From assembly GCF_000576305.1 (NCBI RefSeq), contig NZ_BAVZ01000012.1, positions 1 through 64,000 on the forward strand: DNA of 64,000 bases, given 5' to 3'. The stretch is from Paenibacillus pini JCM 16418. Lineage in GTDB: Bacteria > Bacillota > Bacilli > Paenibacillales > Paenibacillaceae. The position numbers were made by a program, and so were the translations under genes. This document shows positions 43,837 through 53,308 of the stretch, in pieces; within the stretch, counting starts at the first letter, position 1, and each line of letters begins with the position of its first letter. The notes under the pieces are model-generated. The model was not told where the DNA came from, ran no database searches, and saw only the letters and a program-made list of their open reading frames with translations.

Positions 43837-45493
43837 TTAGTGAGACATGTGATCCATTGACATTCCGGACATGTCAGACATTGTAGTCGAAGCGGCACTT
43901 GCCGGTGCCATCATTTTTGTTAAAGTAATCGTTGTTTTATCTTGCCCCAAGCCACATTCCAACCTAGAAGCTCAGTGATGAAGCGAAGTGGTACTTCGGT
44001 ACGGCCATTTTTTATAAATACAGTTGCTCCAACTTTCTTGTTCATACCATTCAATTGCATTGTGTCTTTACCAATCCAGAAAGCCAGTTTGTCGTCGCCA
44101 GCCATAATCCAAGTTGTTTTGGTTGCATTGTCATACTTAACTTCTGCACCAATACCTTCAGCTAGGTAACGTACAGGGATAAACGTGCTGCCGTTTTTAA
44201 TCATAGGAGCTACATCCATCATCATTTTGTTACCGTTCACTGTAATCGTTTTGCTACCAAGTTGCATCATCACTGTACTCATTTGAGGAGTTGTAGGTAC
44301 AGTAGCGTCGTCGTTGTTGGTTCAAATTTAGCAGGGAACTGTTTTACGATACCTTCAGATAAAGCATCGCCTGTCATAAACATGTGAGCATAAGCTTCAC
44401 GCTCTAGGGAATATACCGTTTTGTAGTCTTTAGCCACATAGCTGTCAAATGCTTTCAGTAGCTCATTGATATGCATTTTCAAACCTTCAGCAAGATCTTT
44501 TTCACTTAAGTTAGGGTTAGCTGTAGCAAAGAATTTAGCTTGAGCAAAACGATATTTTTCAAGGTTATCTACAGCTTTTTGTTTAGCAGTATTGTCTTTA
44601 GCAGCTGTAGCTTTCACGTAATCTACAAAGTAACCGATATGAGAAGACCAGATGGTGTTAAACGATTTACCTGCGTCCTGTCCGTAGACAGAAGCAATGG
44701 CGTTGGATAAATCATTTGTGTTCATTGTTAATACAGCAGCAGCCTGGTCAAAGTCAGGGGCACCGTCAATTCCTTTTTGCATAGCGAATACTGCAGCAGA
44801 TGCATGTTCACCAAGTAGTTGACCCAGTGTTTGACGAAGGTCGGAAGCTGGGTTATTCATAATATCACCTGTAAATTTAGCAGGGAATTGTTTAACAATT
44901 CCGCCAGCAAGAGCATCACCAGTCATAAGCATGTGAGCATATGCTTCACGCTCGGTTTTATAAACCGTGCTGTAATCTTTAGCTACATAACTATCAAATG
45001 CTTTCAATAATTCATTGATATGCATCTTCAGACCATCAGCAAGATCTTTTTCACTTAAGTTAGGGTTAGCTGTAGCAAAGAATTTAGCTTGAGCAAAACG
45101 GTACTTTTCAAGGTTATCTACAGCTTTCTGTTTCGCTGCATTATCTTTAGCACTCGTAGCTTTCACATAATCAACAAAGTAGCCGATATGGGAAGACCAG
45201 ATGGTGTTAAACGATTTACCTGCTTCATCGCCGTATACTGAAGCAATGGCTTTGCTAAGATCAGCCGTGTTCATGTTCAGCGCGTTGGCTGCATCTGTGA
45301 AATCACCTTTAGCATCGTAACCTTTTTGCATCGTGTTGATTGCAAGGATGGCATGCTCACCAAGTAGATTGCCTAAGGCTGATCTGAGGTCCGCCGCAGA
45401 ACCTTTCGTTGTTGGCGCTGCACTTGCGAACGCCGGGATGACTAAGAATACGGCTAGCATTAATGTAAGTATTTTGCTCATATGAGATTTCAT
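43837..45493 (-). CDS. Secreted protein: two helical repeats, copper-amine-oxidase-N domain and Met/His-rich tail (two frameshifts)
   Basis: A signal peptide (MKSHMSKILTLMLAVFLVIP) leads into two nearly identical 183-residue helical repeats (SFNTIWSSHIGYFVDYVKAT; KYRFAQAKFFATANPNLSEK). A copper amine oxidase N-type stalk domain (GNKMMMDVAPMIKNGSTFIP; VRYLAEGIGAEV; EVPLRFITELLGWNV) follows, then a tail TTMSDMSGMSMDHMSH. Two single-base losses split it: TT at 44314-44315 and C4 at 43945-43948 (plus strand). Restoring one base at each gives one 552-residue protein. As read, the pieces are 44279-45493 and 43920-44282, and the tail is lost. The tail suggests copper binding (inference). It is divergent from an ECF sigma gene. 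AGGAG precedes the start. Confidence 0.75.
44331..45430 (-). repeat. Tandem 549-bp intragenic duplication
   Basis: Two copies of a segment of about 549 bp lie head to tail; for example TTCACTTAAG occurs at 44501-44510 and 45050-45059. Stretches of more than 70 bases are nearly identical between the copies, while the outer parts have diverged at the protein level. This implies recent duplication or gene conversion of the core. Confidence 0.85.
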
Positions 45494-45683
45494 GAATAGC
45501 ACTCTCCTTTTGAGTTTGGATTATTTATCCGCCTGTCTCAGAAGCGGTTATGCTGATGAAACGCAGGAAGTTTAGTTTTGGATCACAATCATTTTTAAAA
45601 AAATAAAAATAAAAAAAAGTCATCCTCTTCAAAGGTTCTTGCGAACGTTATAATAGAGGGAGATCACGGAAAGGGGCCCTCGA

Positions 45684-46265
45684 ATGAAAGAACTCATAGA
45701 GGATAGCCAGATTATGACGCGGATTCGGGAAAGAGATCAGATGGCGCTTGAGCAGCTTTATGACCGCTATGAGCGGGTCGTGTATTCTTTTGCCTACCGA
45801 ATTGTAAATGATGCCATGGCTGCCGAGGAAGTAGTGCAGGAATTGTTCCTGCGGATTTGGAACTATGGTGAGAGATATGAGGCTAACCAGGGAAAATTAA
45901 CAACATGGATGTTCGTTATTACACGAAATATAGCTGTTGACATGCTACGGCGCAAATCGGTTAGAGATAAAGATGCTCCGATCGAGACCGAAGTTCTACA
46001 GCAGTTCACGGATGAAACGGCGGATACCGCGCAGGAAGTGGAGCGTAGAGCTGAAAGTGAAGAAATGAAGCAAGCTTTAAATGTACTTAGTGTTGATCAG
46101 AAGCATGTGATTGAATTGATTTATTATCAGGGACTGACACAGCAAGAGGTAGCAGAGAAGCATGGCATTCCGCTGGGGACCGTAAAGAGCCGTGTGAGAC
46201 TAGCAATGAAACAGCTTAAAAGGCGACTGACGGATGCGGGAAGGAGGGAACACGTCCATGAATGA
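45684..46265 (+). CDS. ECF RNA polymerase sigma factor
   Basis: The 193-residue protein has region 2 (ALEQLYDRYERVVYSFAYRI, AEEVVQELFLRIWNYGERYE, WMFVITRNIAVDMLRR) and region 4 (LSVDQKHVIELIYYQGLTQQ, EVAEKHGIPLGTVKSRVRLA). It fits the SigK/RpoE-like ECF group that pairs with RskA-type anti-sigma factors. AAAGGGG precedes the ATG. It overlaps the anti-sigma gene by 8 bases, so the two are translated in balance. The divergent repeat/copper-type protein is a plausible target (inference). Confidence 0.92.
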   Translation: MKELIEDSQIMTRIRERDQMALEQLYDRYERVVYSFAYRIVNDAMAAEEVVQELFLRIWNYGERYEANQGKLTTWMFVITRNIAVDMLRRKSVRDKDAPIETEVLQQFTDETADTAQEVERRAESEEMKQALNVLSVDQKHVIELIYYQGLTQQEVAEKHGIPLGTVKSRVRLAMKQLKRRLTDAGRREHVHE

Positions 46266-47250
46266 GAGAGAGAATGAACGTTGTGACTGGGCAGAAATGT
46301 ACGCAATCGGCGGACTGGATCCAGCGGAGACAGCTGAATTTGAAGAACATCTACAAACTTGCGCCGCTTGCCAAGAATTAGTGCAAGAGCTTCGCGAAGT
46401 GGTAGGACTGCTTCCCTTAGCTGTCGAAGATGTGCAGCCGCCAGAAGGTATGAAGGCACGTATATTGGGAAGCGTGTTGGCTAATAGCACTATGCCTGAA
46501 ATAGATGGAACACAAGGGATGTCTGAGCATCAAACATTAGCTGATCAAGGTGAAAGCCTACGGATCATAGAGCATGATAAGGCTCAGGAATCCGTGAATA
46601 ACGCTGATCCGAGGTTGGGTAAGGTAAATGAAGCGAACGCGCAAGCAGAGGCTGAACGCGGAACGATCTCTTTCAAGCGAGAATCAGAGCAGCCGAATGG
46701 TGCCTGGATTCCGGCTCGCAATGATACGCGGCGCGGTAGTCTGCTCTTGTGGCGCACAGTGAGCATAGGGCTGGCAGCAGCCATAGCGGGGCTGGCGATG
46801 TATACAACCCAGCTACAGCGGGATGTGAATGGACTGCATAATCAGCTGGCGATATCTGATGAACGAGCAGGACTACTGAATAACCAGTTGAGTGCCATGA
46901 AGCAGCCTGCACAGGGACTAAAAGCTGACGAGGCAGTGCAGCTAAGTCCAACGACGAAAGACATTGTTGCGCAGGGTCTTGCGACCGTCGTTATTGATGA
47001 TAAAGGGACTCATTTGGTTGTTCAGGCAGAGAAACTGCCGGAGCTTAAGGGTAATGAGGCCTTTCAGGTTTGGTTGATTAAAGGGGATGTTAAGCTAAAT
47101 GCCGGAACCTTTGTCGCGAACAAGAAGGGTACAGGAGCTGTATACTATACCTTCGATCCAGATGAGTATGATACTGTAGCGATTACACTTGAACCCGATG
47201 CCAAGGGGCAGCAGCCAAGAGGAACGGTCATACTAGCAGGTTCTATATAA
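46258..47250 (+). CDS. RskA-family membrane anti-sigma factor
   Basis: The 330-residue protein has an N-terminal zinc-type anti-sigma domain (EEHLQTCAACQELV, the H-x3-C-x2-C pattern, about residues 30-40). A long acidic/polar linker, one membrane helix (about 165-185) and an extracytoplasmic RskA C-terminal domain (LPELKGNEAFQVWLIKGDVK; AGTFVANKKGTGAVYYTF) follow. It would hold the upstream ECF sigma factor at the membrane until a signal releases it. ATG 46258 has GGAGGG about nine bases upstream and is preferred over an earlier in-frame start at 46234. A strong terminator follows. Confidence 0.9.
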   Translation: MNERENERCDWAEMYAIGGLDPAETAEFEEHLQTCAACQELVQELREVVGLLPLAVEDVQPPEGMKARILGSVLANSTMPEIDGTQGMSEHQTLADQGESLRIIEHDKAQESVNNADPRLGKVNEANAQAEAERGTISFKRESEQPNGAWIPARNDTRRGSLLLWRTVSIGLAAAIAGLAMYTTQLQRDVNGLHNQLAISDERAGLLNNQLSAMKQPAQGLKADEAVQLSPTTKDIVAQGLATVVIDDKGTHLVVQAEKLPELKGNEAFQVWLIKGDVKLNAGTFVANKKGTGAVYYTFDPDEYDTVAITLEPDAKGQQPRGTVILAGSI

Positions 47251-47258
47251 TGTAATTG

Positions 47259-47302
47259 AAATCCCTCGACACGCATGACATTCGTGCATATCGAGGGATT
47301 TT
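47259..47302 (+). terminator. Terminator of the sigma/anti-sigma operon
   Basis: AAATCCCTCGA pairs with TCGAGGGATTT, with an inner GCATGA/TCGTGC stem, then a T-rich tail. Confidence 0.85.
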
Positions 47303-47584
47303 CTCTTCACAAACGCTTCCTATTTGTTATAGTTTGGAGCTGCACAATGTCCAAAGCTATTTGGATTAAAGACATGAGGGATGCTCAGTATCGCGTTATT
47401 AACGATTATTGCTCTGGCGGAGCTAACATAAAGGATACGTTTGAATTAAAAAAGGTTGAACAGCATCGTGGCTGTTCAACCTTTTTAGTCTGTCTGAAGC
47501 GTAAATCGACCGCATTTATGAGGCTGGATTGGATTCAAATTACTTTTTATCAGATGACCCATTAGCATTTAAGTTTTGGATTTG
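47303..47584. other. Intergenic stretch with a second hairpin
   Basis: A frame from ATG 47347 (MSKAIWIKDMRDAQYRVIND) is open for about 70 codons but has no ribosome site, runs through a perfect hairpin and matches nothing I know, so I do not call it a gene. The hairpin (47448-47486, AAAAAGGTTGAACAG with complement) is a typical terminator, possibly of a small RNA or for the convergent ABC permease gene. Confidence 0.45.
47448..47486. terminator. Perfect palindromic terminator
   Basis: AAAAAGGTTGAACAG and CTGTTCAACCTTTTT pair around CATCGTGG. It can act in both directions. Confidence 0.85.
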
Positions 47585-48727
47585 TTAGTTAACCGCTGAG
47601 CGCAGGAATGCGGGCAGTCGTACAAGCGCGATGATGAGTCCTATGAGTCCAAATACGAGTAGGATCAGCGCGGGTCCCCATATATCATTAATATGTGCTC
47701 CATGAGCTATGATGTTCTGGAGAGAATTTTGAGCCCAGAATTGGGGCAAGAAGTGTCCAATATTTTGAATGAACTTAGGCATGAGGTATGAAGGTACCCA
47801 CAGTCCGCCAATTAGAGCTCCACCTGTTGAGATGAGCTGAGTAATGACCATAGCAGCACCTTCGCCAGGCACGATAAAAGCAAGACCGAGTCCAATTCCA
47901 GTTCCAGCTATGCTGAGACAGAGGATGACGGCTCCAAGTGCGAATAAGTCACCGAGCTGGAGTCCATATACGAAATGGCCAAAGGCGAATAATACTACAC
48001 ACTGAGCGATGACGGTTAGTACGAAGGGGATCCACATCCCGATTAAATATTGCAATGGTTTCACGTTGGTACTGCGTACACGGGATAGCAGTCCTGTTTT
48101 CTTCTCATCGAAAAAGCGCCGTGCCATTGTAATCATAATAAAGAAGACAAACATAACGGTCATACCTGGAACCACCTGATCAATTGCGTCGAAGTGATCG
48201 GCACTTGTGGGGATATGCTGGATGCGAATAGGAGAGGCCAGCGTAGCTTCGACCTGAGCCTTGGAATCACCGTTTGCAAGAAGCGTTTTACTCAGCTTTT
48301 GTTCACGATACTCACTGGAGATACCCGAAAGTATGGCCTGTATAGGAGCAAGATCTGTTTTAGCAGAGGGGTCTTCATGGAGCTGTACATCGGCAGCTTT
48401 GCCTTGTTGCATCCCTGCGCCGAAGCCTTGCGGGATGACAAGCACGGAGGAGAACTGTCCACGTTTGATTTTATCAAGCTCATCATTCAAACTCGCGGCT
48501 GGGCTTTCTTTGACGTCCATTATGTTGTCTATTTGCTGGATGAACGACTTAGAAGCTGTACTTTGATCTTGATCGATCACGTGAATCGAGATAGCGGAGC
48601 TATCCGAAGAACCCCCCATAATGGAGCCAAACATAACTATAAATAGGATCGGCATGAGCAGCAGGAAGATGAAGCTTCGCCGATCTTTACGGATCAGCTT
48701 TAACTCTTTGATAATGATGGCTTTCAT
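47585..48727 (-). CDS. ABC-2 type export permease
   Basis: The 380-residue protein has an N-terminal helix (RRSFIFLLLMPILFIVMFGS), a large extracytoplasmic domain of about 150 residues, and five C-terminal helices (MFVFFIMITMARRFFDEKKT; WVPSYLMPKFIQNIGHFLPQ). This is the YhgE/Pip-like ABC2_membrane_3 layout of drug or lipid exporters. AGGGGAG precedes the ATG. It lies 45 bases behind the gene for its ATPase. The substrate cannot be told from sequence. Confidence 0.88.
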   Translation of the reverse strand: MKAIIIKELKLIRKDRRSFIFLLLMPILFIVMFGSIMGGSSDSSAISIHVIDQDQSTASKSFIQQIDNIMDVKESPAASLNDELDKIKRGQFSSVLVIPQGFGAGMQQGKAADVQLHEDPSAKTDLAPIQAILSGISSEYREQKLSKTLLANGDSKAQVEATLASPIRIQHIPTSADHFDAIDQVVPGMTVMFVFFIMITMARRFFDEKKTGLLSRVRSTNVKPLQYLIGMWIPFVLTVIAQCVVLFAFGHFVYGLQLGDLFALGAVILCLSIAGTGIGLGLAFIVPGEGAAMVITQLISTGGALIGGLWVPSYLMPKFIQNIGHFLPQFWAQNSLQNIIAHGAHINDIWGPALILLVFGLIGLIIALVRLPAFLRSAVN

Positions 48728-48772
48728 ATTCGAAATTCTCCCCTTAACAAATGATTATATTAGGATTGCAGA

Positions 48773-49747
48773 TTAATCACGTAGTTGTGTCCCTGTTACA
48801 CGAAGGAATACATGCTCAAGTGAAGGTCTGACAACGGTAAGCTGCTTTACATCCCAGCTATGAGTAGAGGCCAACTGGAGTAAATGCTGCATGACTGAAT
48901 TCATACGTTCGGTTTCCAGCACCCATCCAGACCCTTCTTTACGTGTAGAGGTTACATGCTCAAGTGGAGGCAGTTCTTGAAGACCGTTCACTTCTAGATA
49001 AATTGCATTGTCTCCGTAACGATCAAGTAACTCTCCCAGTGGACCCATGGCTTTAATCATACCTTGATCCATAATGGCCACCTCGTCACATAGCACTTCA
49101 ACCTCTTCCATGTAGTGCGTGGAGTAGATGATGGTTACGCCTTCGCGGTTTAATTCACGAATCATTTCAAAAATATGATTTCTCGACTGAGGATCAATAC
49201 CGACCGTCGGTTCATCCAGAATAAGCAGTTTGGGACGGTGAAGCAGGGCGGCGGCGATATTGATACGCCGCTTCATTCCACCTGAGAAGGTGCTAATCTC
49301 ATCCTTGGCCCGATCTAAGAGGCCAGTCTGTGTGAGGACTTCTTGAATGCGCTGCTTCAGTTCTTTTCCACGAACGCCATACGTCTGTCCGAAGAATTCC
49401 AGATTGTCATAGGCGCTCAGCTTCTCGTATAGTGTGATTTCTTGAGGTACGTATCCAATATATTTGGAGACAGCGTCAGCATCTGTAGTTAATTCCTGTC
49501 CGAATAGCTTTACGCTACCGCTGTCTGCCTTGATTATACCAGTCAATATTTTCATAGTCGTCGATTTGCCAGCTCCATTAGGTCCAAGAAAGCCAAAGGA
49601 AGTTCCGGCCTTTAGTGAGAATGTTACATCTTGCAGTGCCTGCTTCTTAGCATAGGTTTTACGCAAATGAGAAACTTCTAATATGGTTTCAATCGGAGCA
49701 GAAGCGAATTGTAACGTGGAACTTGCTTTCGGTGTTGTCTCAATCAT
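48773..49747 (-). CDS. ABC transporter ATP-binding protein (DrrA/CcmA type)
   Basis: The 324-residue ATPase has Walker A GPNGAGKST, the Q-loop region YVPQEITLYEKL, signature FSGGMKRR, Walker B LLILDEPTVGID and switch His in STHYMEEVE. A C-terminal extension of about 80 residues is typical of drug-resistance-type ATPases. AGGAGG lies eight bases before the ATG. It would energise the downstream permease. The upstream permease gene ends 12 bases before it, so all five genes from the GntR regulator downwards may be one operon. Confidence 0.92.
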   Translation of the reverse strand: MIETTPKASSTLQFASAPIETILEVSHLRKTYAKKQALQDVTFSLKAGTSFGFLGPNGAGKSTTMKILTGIIKADSGSVKLFGQELTTDADAVSKYIGYVPQEITLYEKLSAYDNLEFFGQTYGVRGKELKQRIQEVLTQTGLLDRAKDEISTFSGGMKRRINIAAALLHRPKLLILDEPTVGIDPQSRNHIFEMIRELNREGVTIIYSTHYMEEVEVLCDEVAIMDQGMIKAMGPLGELLDRYGDNAIYLEVNGLQELPPLEHVTSTRKEGSGWVLETERMNSVMQHLLQLASTHSWDVKQLTVVRPSLEHVFLRVTGTQLRD

Positions 49748-49759
49748 TGAACATTCCTC

Positions 49760-50548
49760 CTATAAAGATAATTTTTCTTGAAATAGATAGGCTGTGAGCC
49801 GAATGACGAAATAGGTGACCAGCCAACTGATGAGCATGCTTAAAGGGACAGCCCAATGGTAGGGGAATAGAACGGCCATATGCGGCTGAGACCCGTTGGA
49901 AAGGTCTAAACTACCTTCAGATAAGAAATTGTCGTTATTGTAAAAGAGAATACTGAAACTACTCATGAACACAATCCATAGGACCGGAGTGAGTGGGCGA
50001 AGAGTACTATGCATAACACTATTCATTATTAGGCCAAGTGAAATTAGAATAGGACTGAATCCGATCATAATACTAAGCCAGTTCAGGCCGGTAATGATGA
50101 ATGAAGCGGCATCGGAAAGGGTGTAATTGCTAAGGATAAGTGACAATAAGAAAATATAGACCGTTCCTATAACAAATACAGCCGAAATTACAATTAATAC
50201 TTTAATCCATGTGCCGAGCCATTTGGCTCCAATGAGATGTAAACGTGAATAAGGTAGAGTAAGCCACCATCCGTAAGTTTCGTTCTCCCATTCTCGCTTG
50301 ATACTACCGAATCCTAGGAAAAAAACAATGTAGGGAAATCCCAATGTGGCCAGCCATATCCGGTCAAGTGGAAAGGTTTCTCGAACCGCGAAATAGGTTG
50401 TGGCTCCCAAAGCTGCTATGACCAACAATAGACAGTATGCCAGCCACCAAGCTCTGCTCATTTTCGTTCGATTCTTTTTTCTCCAACTGCCCTTATTTTT
50501 GAATTCATGAAGAGTAAGCGCCCAGAAAGTACTTCGGGTAGCATTCAT
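49760..50548 (-). CDS. ABC-2 type permease
   Basis: The 262-residue protein has six hydrophobic helices beginning near residue 35 (WWLAYCLLLVIAALGATTYF) and no large soluble domain. ATG 50548 overlaps the stop of the ATPase gene upstream (ATGA) and has AAGGAG eight bases away; an in-frame GTG at 50557 is less likely. It should be the membrane partner of that ATPase in a YtrA-regulated exporter. Confidence 0.85.
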   Translation of the reverse strand: MNATRSTFWALTLHEFKNKGSWRKKNRTKMSRAWWLAYCLLLVIAALGATTYFAVRETFPLDRIWLATLGFPYIVFFLGFGSIKREWENETYGWWLTLPYSRLHLIGAKWLGTWIKVLIVISAVFVIGTVYIFLLSLILSNYTLSDAASFIITGLNWLSIMIGFSPILISLGLIMNSVMHSTLRPLTPVLWIVFMSSFSILFYNNDNFLSEGSLDLSNGSQPHMAVLFPYHWAVPLSMLISWLVTYFVIRLTAYLFQEKLSL

Positions 50549-51257
50549 TTGTTCCACTCCTTTGCATACATCGTCCGGAAGACGTCACGCAGCGACCCGT
50601 ATTCCGAACGTAGATCATCCATGTCTCCAGACCATATTGCGTGTCCCTTCTTTAACATGACAGTGTAATCGAATAATCCTTCAACCTCCGTAATGTCATG
50701 CGTACTAATGAGAAGAGATTGCTCACGATCCTCTAGGTAGTCGATAATTCCGGAAATAATCGCTTCTCTGGACATGACATCAATTCCAGCAAACGGTTCA
50801 TCCAGAATAATAAGTGGGATATCACGAGCAAGACAAAGGATCAAGAGAACCCGGGCTTCTTGCCCGCGGCTCATTCCGCCAATTTTCATTTCAAGCTCCA
50901 CATCCATGTTGTTAGCTAGATGATGAGCGCGTTCCATTGAAAAGCCAGGCAGAAAGGATTGTCCCCACTCAAAAGCCTGCTGCGTCGTATGGCTTGGATA
51001 CCAGCGTGCCCGATCAGGTAAGTAGCAATGCCTTGATTGGTTTGCCAGCCTGGTGTTCTACCGAGAACTTGAAGCTGCCCCTTATCCGGTTTAACCAGTC
51101 CCGTTAGTGCCCGGAAGAACGTTGATTTGCCACAACCGTTGGGCCCAAGAATACCCGTAATGCGGCCCGCAGGAATGGTAAAGTTCAGCTGATCCAGAGC
51201 ATTTACTTTGTTATATCGTTTCGTCACTTGGTCGCAGACGATGATGGGGGAAGTCAT
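50545..51257 (-). pseudogene. ABC transporter ATP-binding protein, frameshifted
   Basis: The 5' frame has Walker A (GILGPNGCGKSTFF) and reads to QTNQGIA. The 3' frame resumes with YLPDRARWYPSHTTQQAFEW and has the signature region GGMSRGQEARV, Walker B LIILDEPFAGID and switch STHDITEVE. One missing base at about 51024 (GCTAC for GCTTAC on the coding strand) separates them. Restored, it is a 237-residue ATPase of the YtrB/BcrA kind. Its ATG overlaps the GntR gene stop. As read, the ATPase is inactive, so the exporter would lack energy. Confidence 0.88.
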
Positions 51258-51661
51258 GTTTGTGGGCCTCCTTGTTCTGAATTACTCTTTTGGCTAACAT
51301 ATTGCTGAATATCAGACCAAGAAAGTCCGAGACTTTTCATCTGCTCCATAAAGTTATCAATATATCTAGCTGCTAAATCTGCACGAAAGGACTGAACTCG
51401 TTCCGGTGAAGATGTAACATACGTTCCTTGACCGCGGCGTTTCTCTGTCAATCCGTCGCGTTCGAGCTCCTGATAGGCCCGCATAACGGTGTTTGGATTC
51501 ATTTTCAGTAATTGCGCTAGTTCTCGTACAGAAGGCATTTTATCTCCCAAAGCGATCTCTCCTTTTGCAATTGAGCTTCTTACCTGATCTATGACTTGTT
51601 CATACAACGGTTGACTGAAATCGATATTGAACCGCAAAGAGCCAACCTGTTGATCTTCCAT
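51254..51661 (-). CDS. GntR-family regulator, YtrA type
   Basis: The 135-residue protein has a GntR winged helix at residues 10-80 (PLYEQVIDQVRSSIAKGEIA; SVRELAQLLKMNPNTVMRAY; EKRRGQGTYV) and a short helical tail without an effector domain. That is the YtrA subgroup that represses adjacent ABC exporter operons and is released by cell-envelope antibiotics in known cases. It is first in the operon. AGGAGG lies eight bases before the ATG. An inverted repeat over its own promoter is the likely operator. Confidence 0.92.
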   Translation of the reverse strand: MEDQQVGSLRFNIDFSQPLYEQVIDQVRSSIAKGEIALGDKMPSVRELAQLLKMNPNTVMRAYQELERDGLTEKRRGQGTYVTSSPERVQSFRADLAARYIDNFMEQMKSLGLSWSDIQQYVSQKSNSEQGGPQT

Positions 51662-51714
51662 ATGGCGTACCTCCTAACTTGCAAATGGCAAAGTCATTTC
51701 TTTGTGGTGACTAT

Positions 51715-51748
51715 AGTGTATTATATCACTTAATACACTTAATGCAAC
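51715..51748 (-). promoter_or_regulatory. GntR operator overlapping the operon promoter
   Basis: AGTGTATTA (51715-51723) and TAATACACT (51731-51739) form a perfect 9-bp inverted repeat with a 7-bp spacer. On the minus strand TATAAT (51725-51720) falls inside it, with TTGCAT (51747-51742) 16 bases upstream. A bound repressor would cover the -10 region. Confidence 0.75.
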
Positions 51749-51790
51749 TACGTTTTTCCTTATTAGTCACAAAAATTTTTAAAAAAAGAA

Positions 51791-51844
51791 TAAAAAGGTC
51801 CGGAAACCACTACCCTATAAGGGTTAAATGGCTTCTGGACCTTG
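51791..51844 (-). terminator. Terminator of the MATE gene
   Basis: AAGGTCC-GAAGCCA pairs with TGGTTTC-GGACCTT around an inner hairpin, followed by TTTTTATTC on the minus strand. Confidence 0.8.
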
Positions 51845-51866
51845 TAATATGATAGCATTCGTTGCT

Positions 51867-53216
51867 TTAGCGAAGGGCATTCTCACGTTTGTTTTTATAG
51901 CGTATATAGATGAAGATTGCTGCAGTCACTAAGAATTCAGAGATTGGAATCGATAACCAAATCCCATTCGTACCCATGATATAAGGAAGCGTAAACAGAA
52001 AGATCACCATTAAAATAATTTCACGCGAGAATGTAATATAGATCGCTACTCTGACTTGTTCAGTGGCTTGGAAGTAGGTCATCATGACAAAATTGATACC
52101 CATAAACATGTAGGCGATAAAGAAAATACGGATTCCCATCACAGCTAGAGATCTTACTTCAGCTGTGAACTCACCAAAGACGGAGACGATGGCATTTGCA
52201 CCGATCAATCCTGCGATAAAGACAGCTACGCCTGTTACGAAGGCTGTAATCACGGCAAGACGGATCGTTTGCAGTTCGTGCAAACGCAGCTTCGCACCGC
52301 GGTAATAGCTAATCAATGGTTGGATAGCACTACCCATACCAAGGAAGAGCATAAGCATTACACTATGCGCATAGTTCAGCACAGAGAAGGCAGCGACGCC
52401 AGCCGTTCCGGCCCAAGCGACAAGTGCTAAATTATAGCCTATTGTAAACACAGACAAGCCGACTTCGGATATAAAGCTTGGAAATCCGATCGTGAGTGTT
52501 TCCCAGCTCAGCTTCCATGAGAAACGAGGGTTCACGAACTTGAGCGAGTTATCTTTGCGCAAGAAATGGGGGAACAATACGATGGCTCCAACAAGGGTAG
52601 CCGCAACTGTAGCTAAGGCTGATCCCTGAGCCCCCATATGGAGCGGGAACAGGAATACATAGTTAAGAATGATATTGAGCACCGCAGAAACAATCATGGA
52701 GATCATCGCCAGATTCGGATTGCCGTCATTACGTACGAATAGGCTAAGCGAGCTCTGAATGGTTATGATAAAACCGTATGTGATTAATACGGTCATATAA
52801 TCAAGCACATAAGGTAGTGTATCGCTGTTTGCTCCAAGCCCATAGGCTAGTGGCACGCGGAATATATAAGCTATGGCTGCTATAATTAGTGTGAGTACAA
52901 AGATAAGCACGAGCGAGTGGGTAAAGATCCGCTGCGCATGCTTATACGCCTTGGCCCCGATCGATTGTGAGAACAGGGTCGCCCCTCCGATTCCAATCCA
53001 TAGAGACATTGCAAAGAATACGGAGAAAACGGGGGAGGCTATATTAATGCCTGCTAAGGCTAGTGCTCCCAATCGATGGCCTACGAAAATTCCGTCAATA
53101 ACTACATTGACTGACATCATAAGCATCCCAATCAGGGACGGAATTAAATAACGGATAAATACCTTGGCTACAAAATCGGATTCCATAGACTGAAGTGAAA
53201 CATTCTCTTGATTCAT
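51867..53216 (-). CDS. MATE-family multidrug efflux protein
   Basis: The 449-residue protein has 12 helices and the duplicated MATE core: IDGIFVGHRLGALALAGINI, SPVFSVFFAMSLWIGIGGAT, FVRNDGNPNLAMISMI and GMGSAIQPLISYYRGA. Such proteins export cationic drugs using sodium or proton gradients. ATG 53216 has GGAGGG about six bases upstream and is chosen over 53231. A GAAC-N4-GTTC palindrome upstream may be its operator. Confidence 0.92.
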   Translation of the reverse strand: MNQENVSLQSMESDFVAKVFIRYLIPSLIGMLMMSVNVVIDGIFVGHRLGALALAGINIASPVFSVFFAMSLWIGIGGATLFSQSIGAKAYKHAQRIFTHSLVLIFVLTLIIAAIAYIFRVPLAYGLGANSDTLPYVLDYMTVLITYGFIITIQSSLSLFVRNDGNPNLAMISMIVSAVLNIILNYVFLFPLHMGAQGSALATVAATLVGAIVLFPHFLRKDNSLKFVNPRFSWKLSWETLTIGFPSFISEVGLSVFTIGYNLALVAWAGTAGVAAFSVLNYAHSVMLMLFLGMGSAIQPLISYYRGAKLRLHELQTIRLAVITAFVTGVAVFIAGLIGANAIVSVFGEFTAEVRSLAVMGIRIFFIAYMFMGINFVMMTYFQATEQVRVAIYITFSREIILMVIFLFTLPYIMGTNGIWLSIPISEFLVTAAIFIYIRYKNKRENALR

Positions 53217-53308
53217 GATGCCCTCCAACATTTGTGGAAACGTAGATTATGACAGCGAATAATTCAATGCGTGAATACATGCACAGATTTAAGACAACCT
53301 TATATACT

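Noticed and set aside
47347..47565. Frame beginning MSKAIWIKDMRD between the anti-sigma and ABC genes
   Set aside because: No ribosome site, reads through a perfect terminator hairpin, and matches no family I know.
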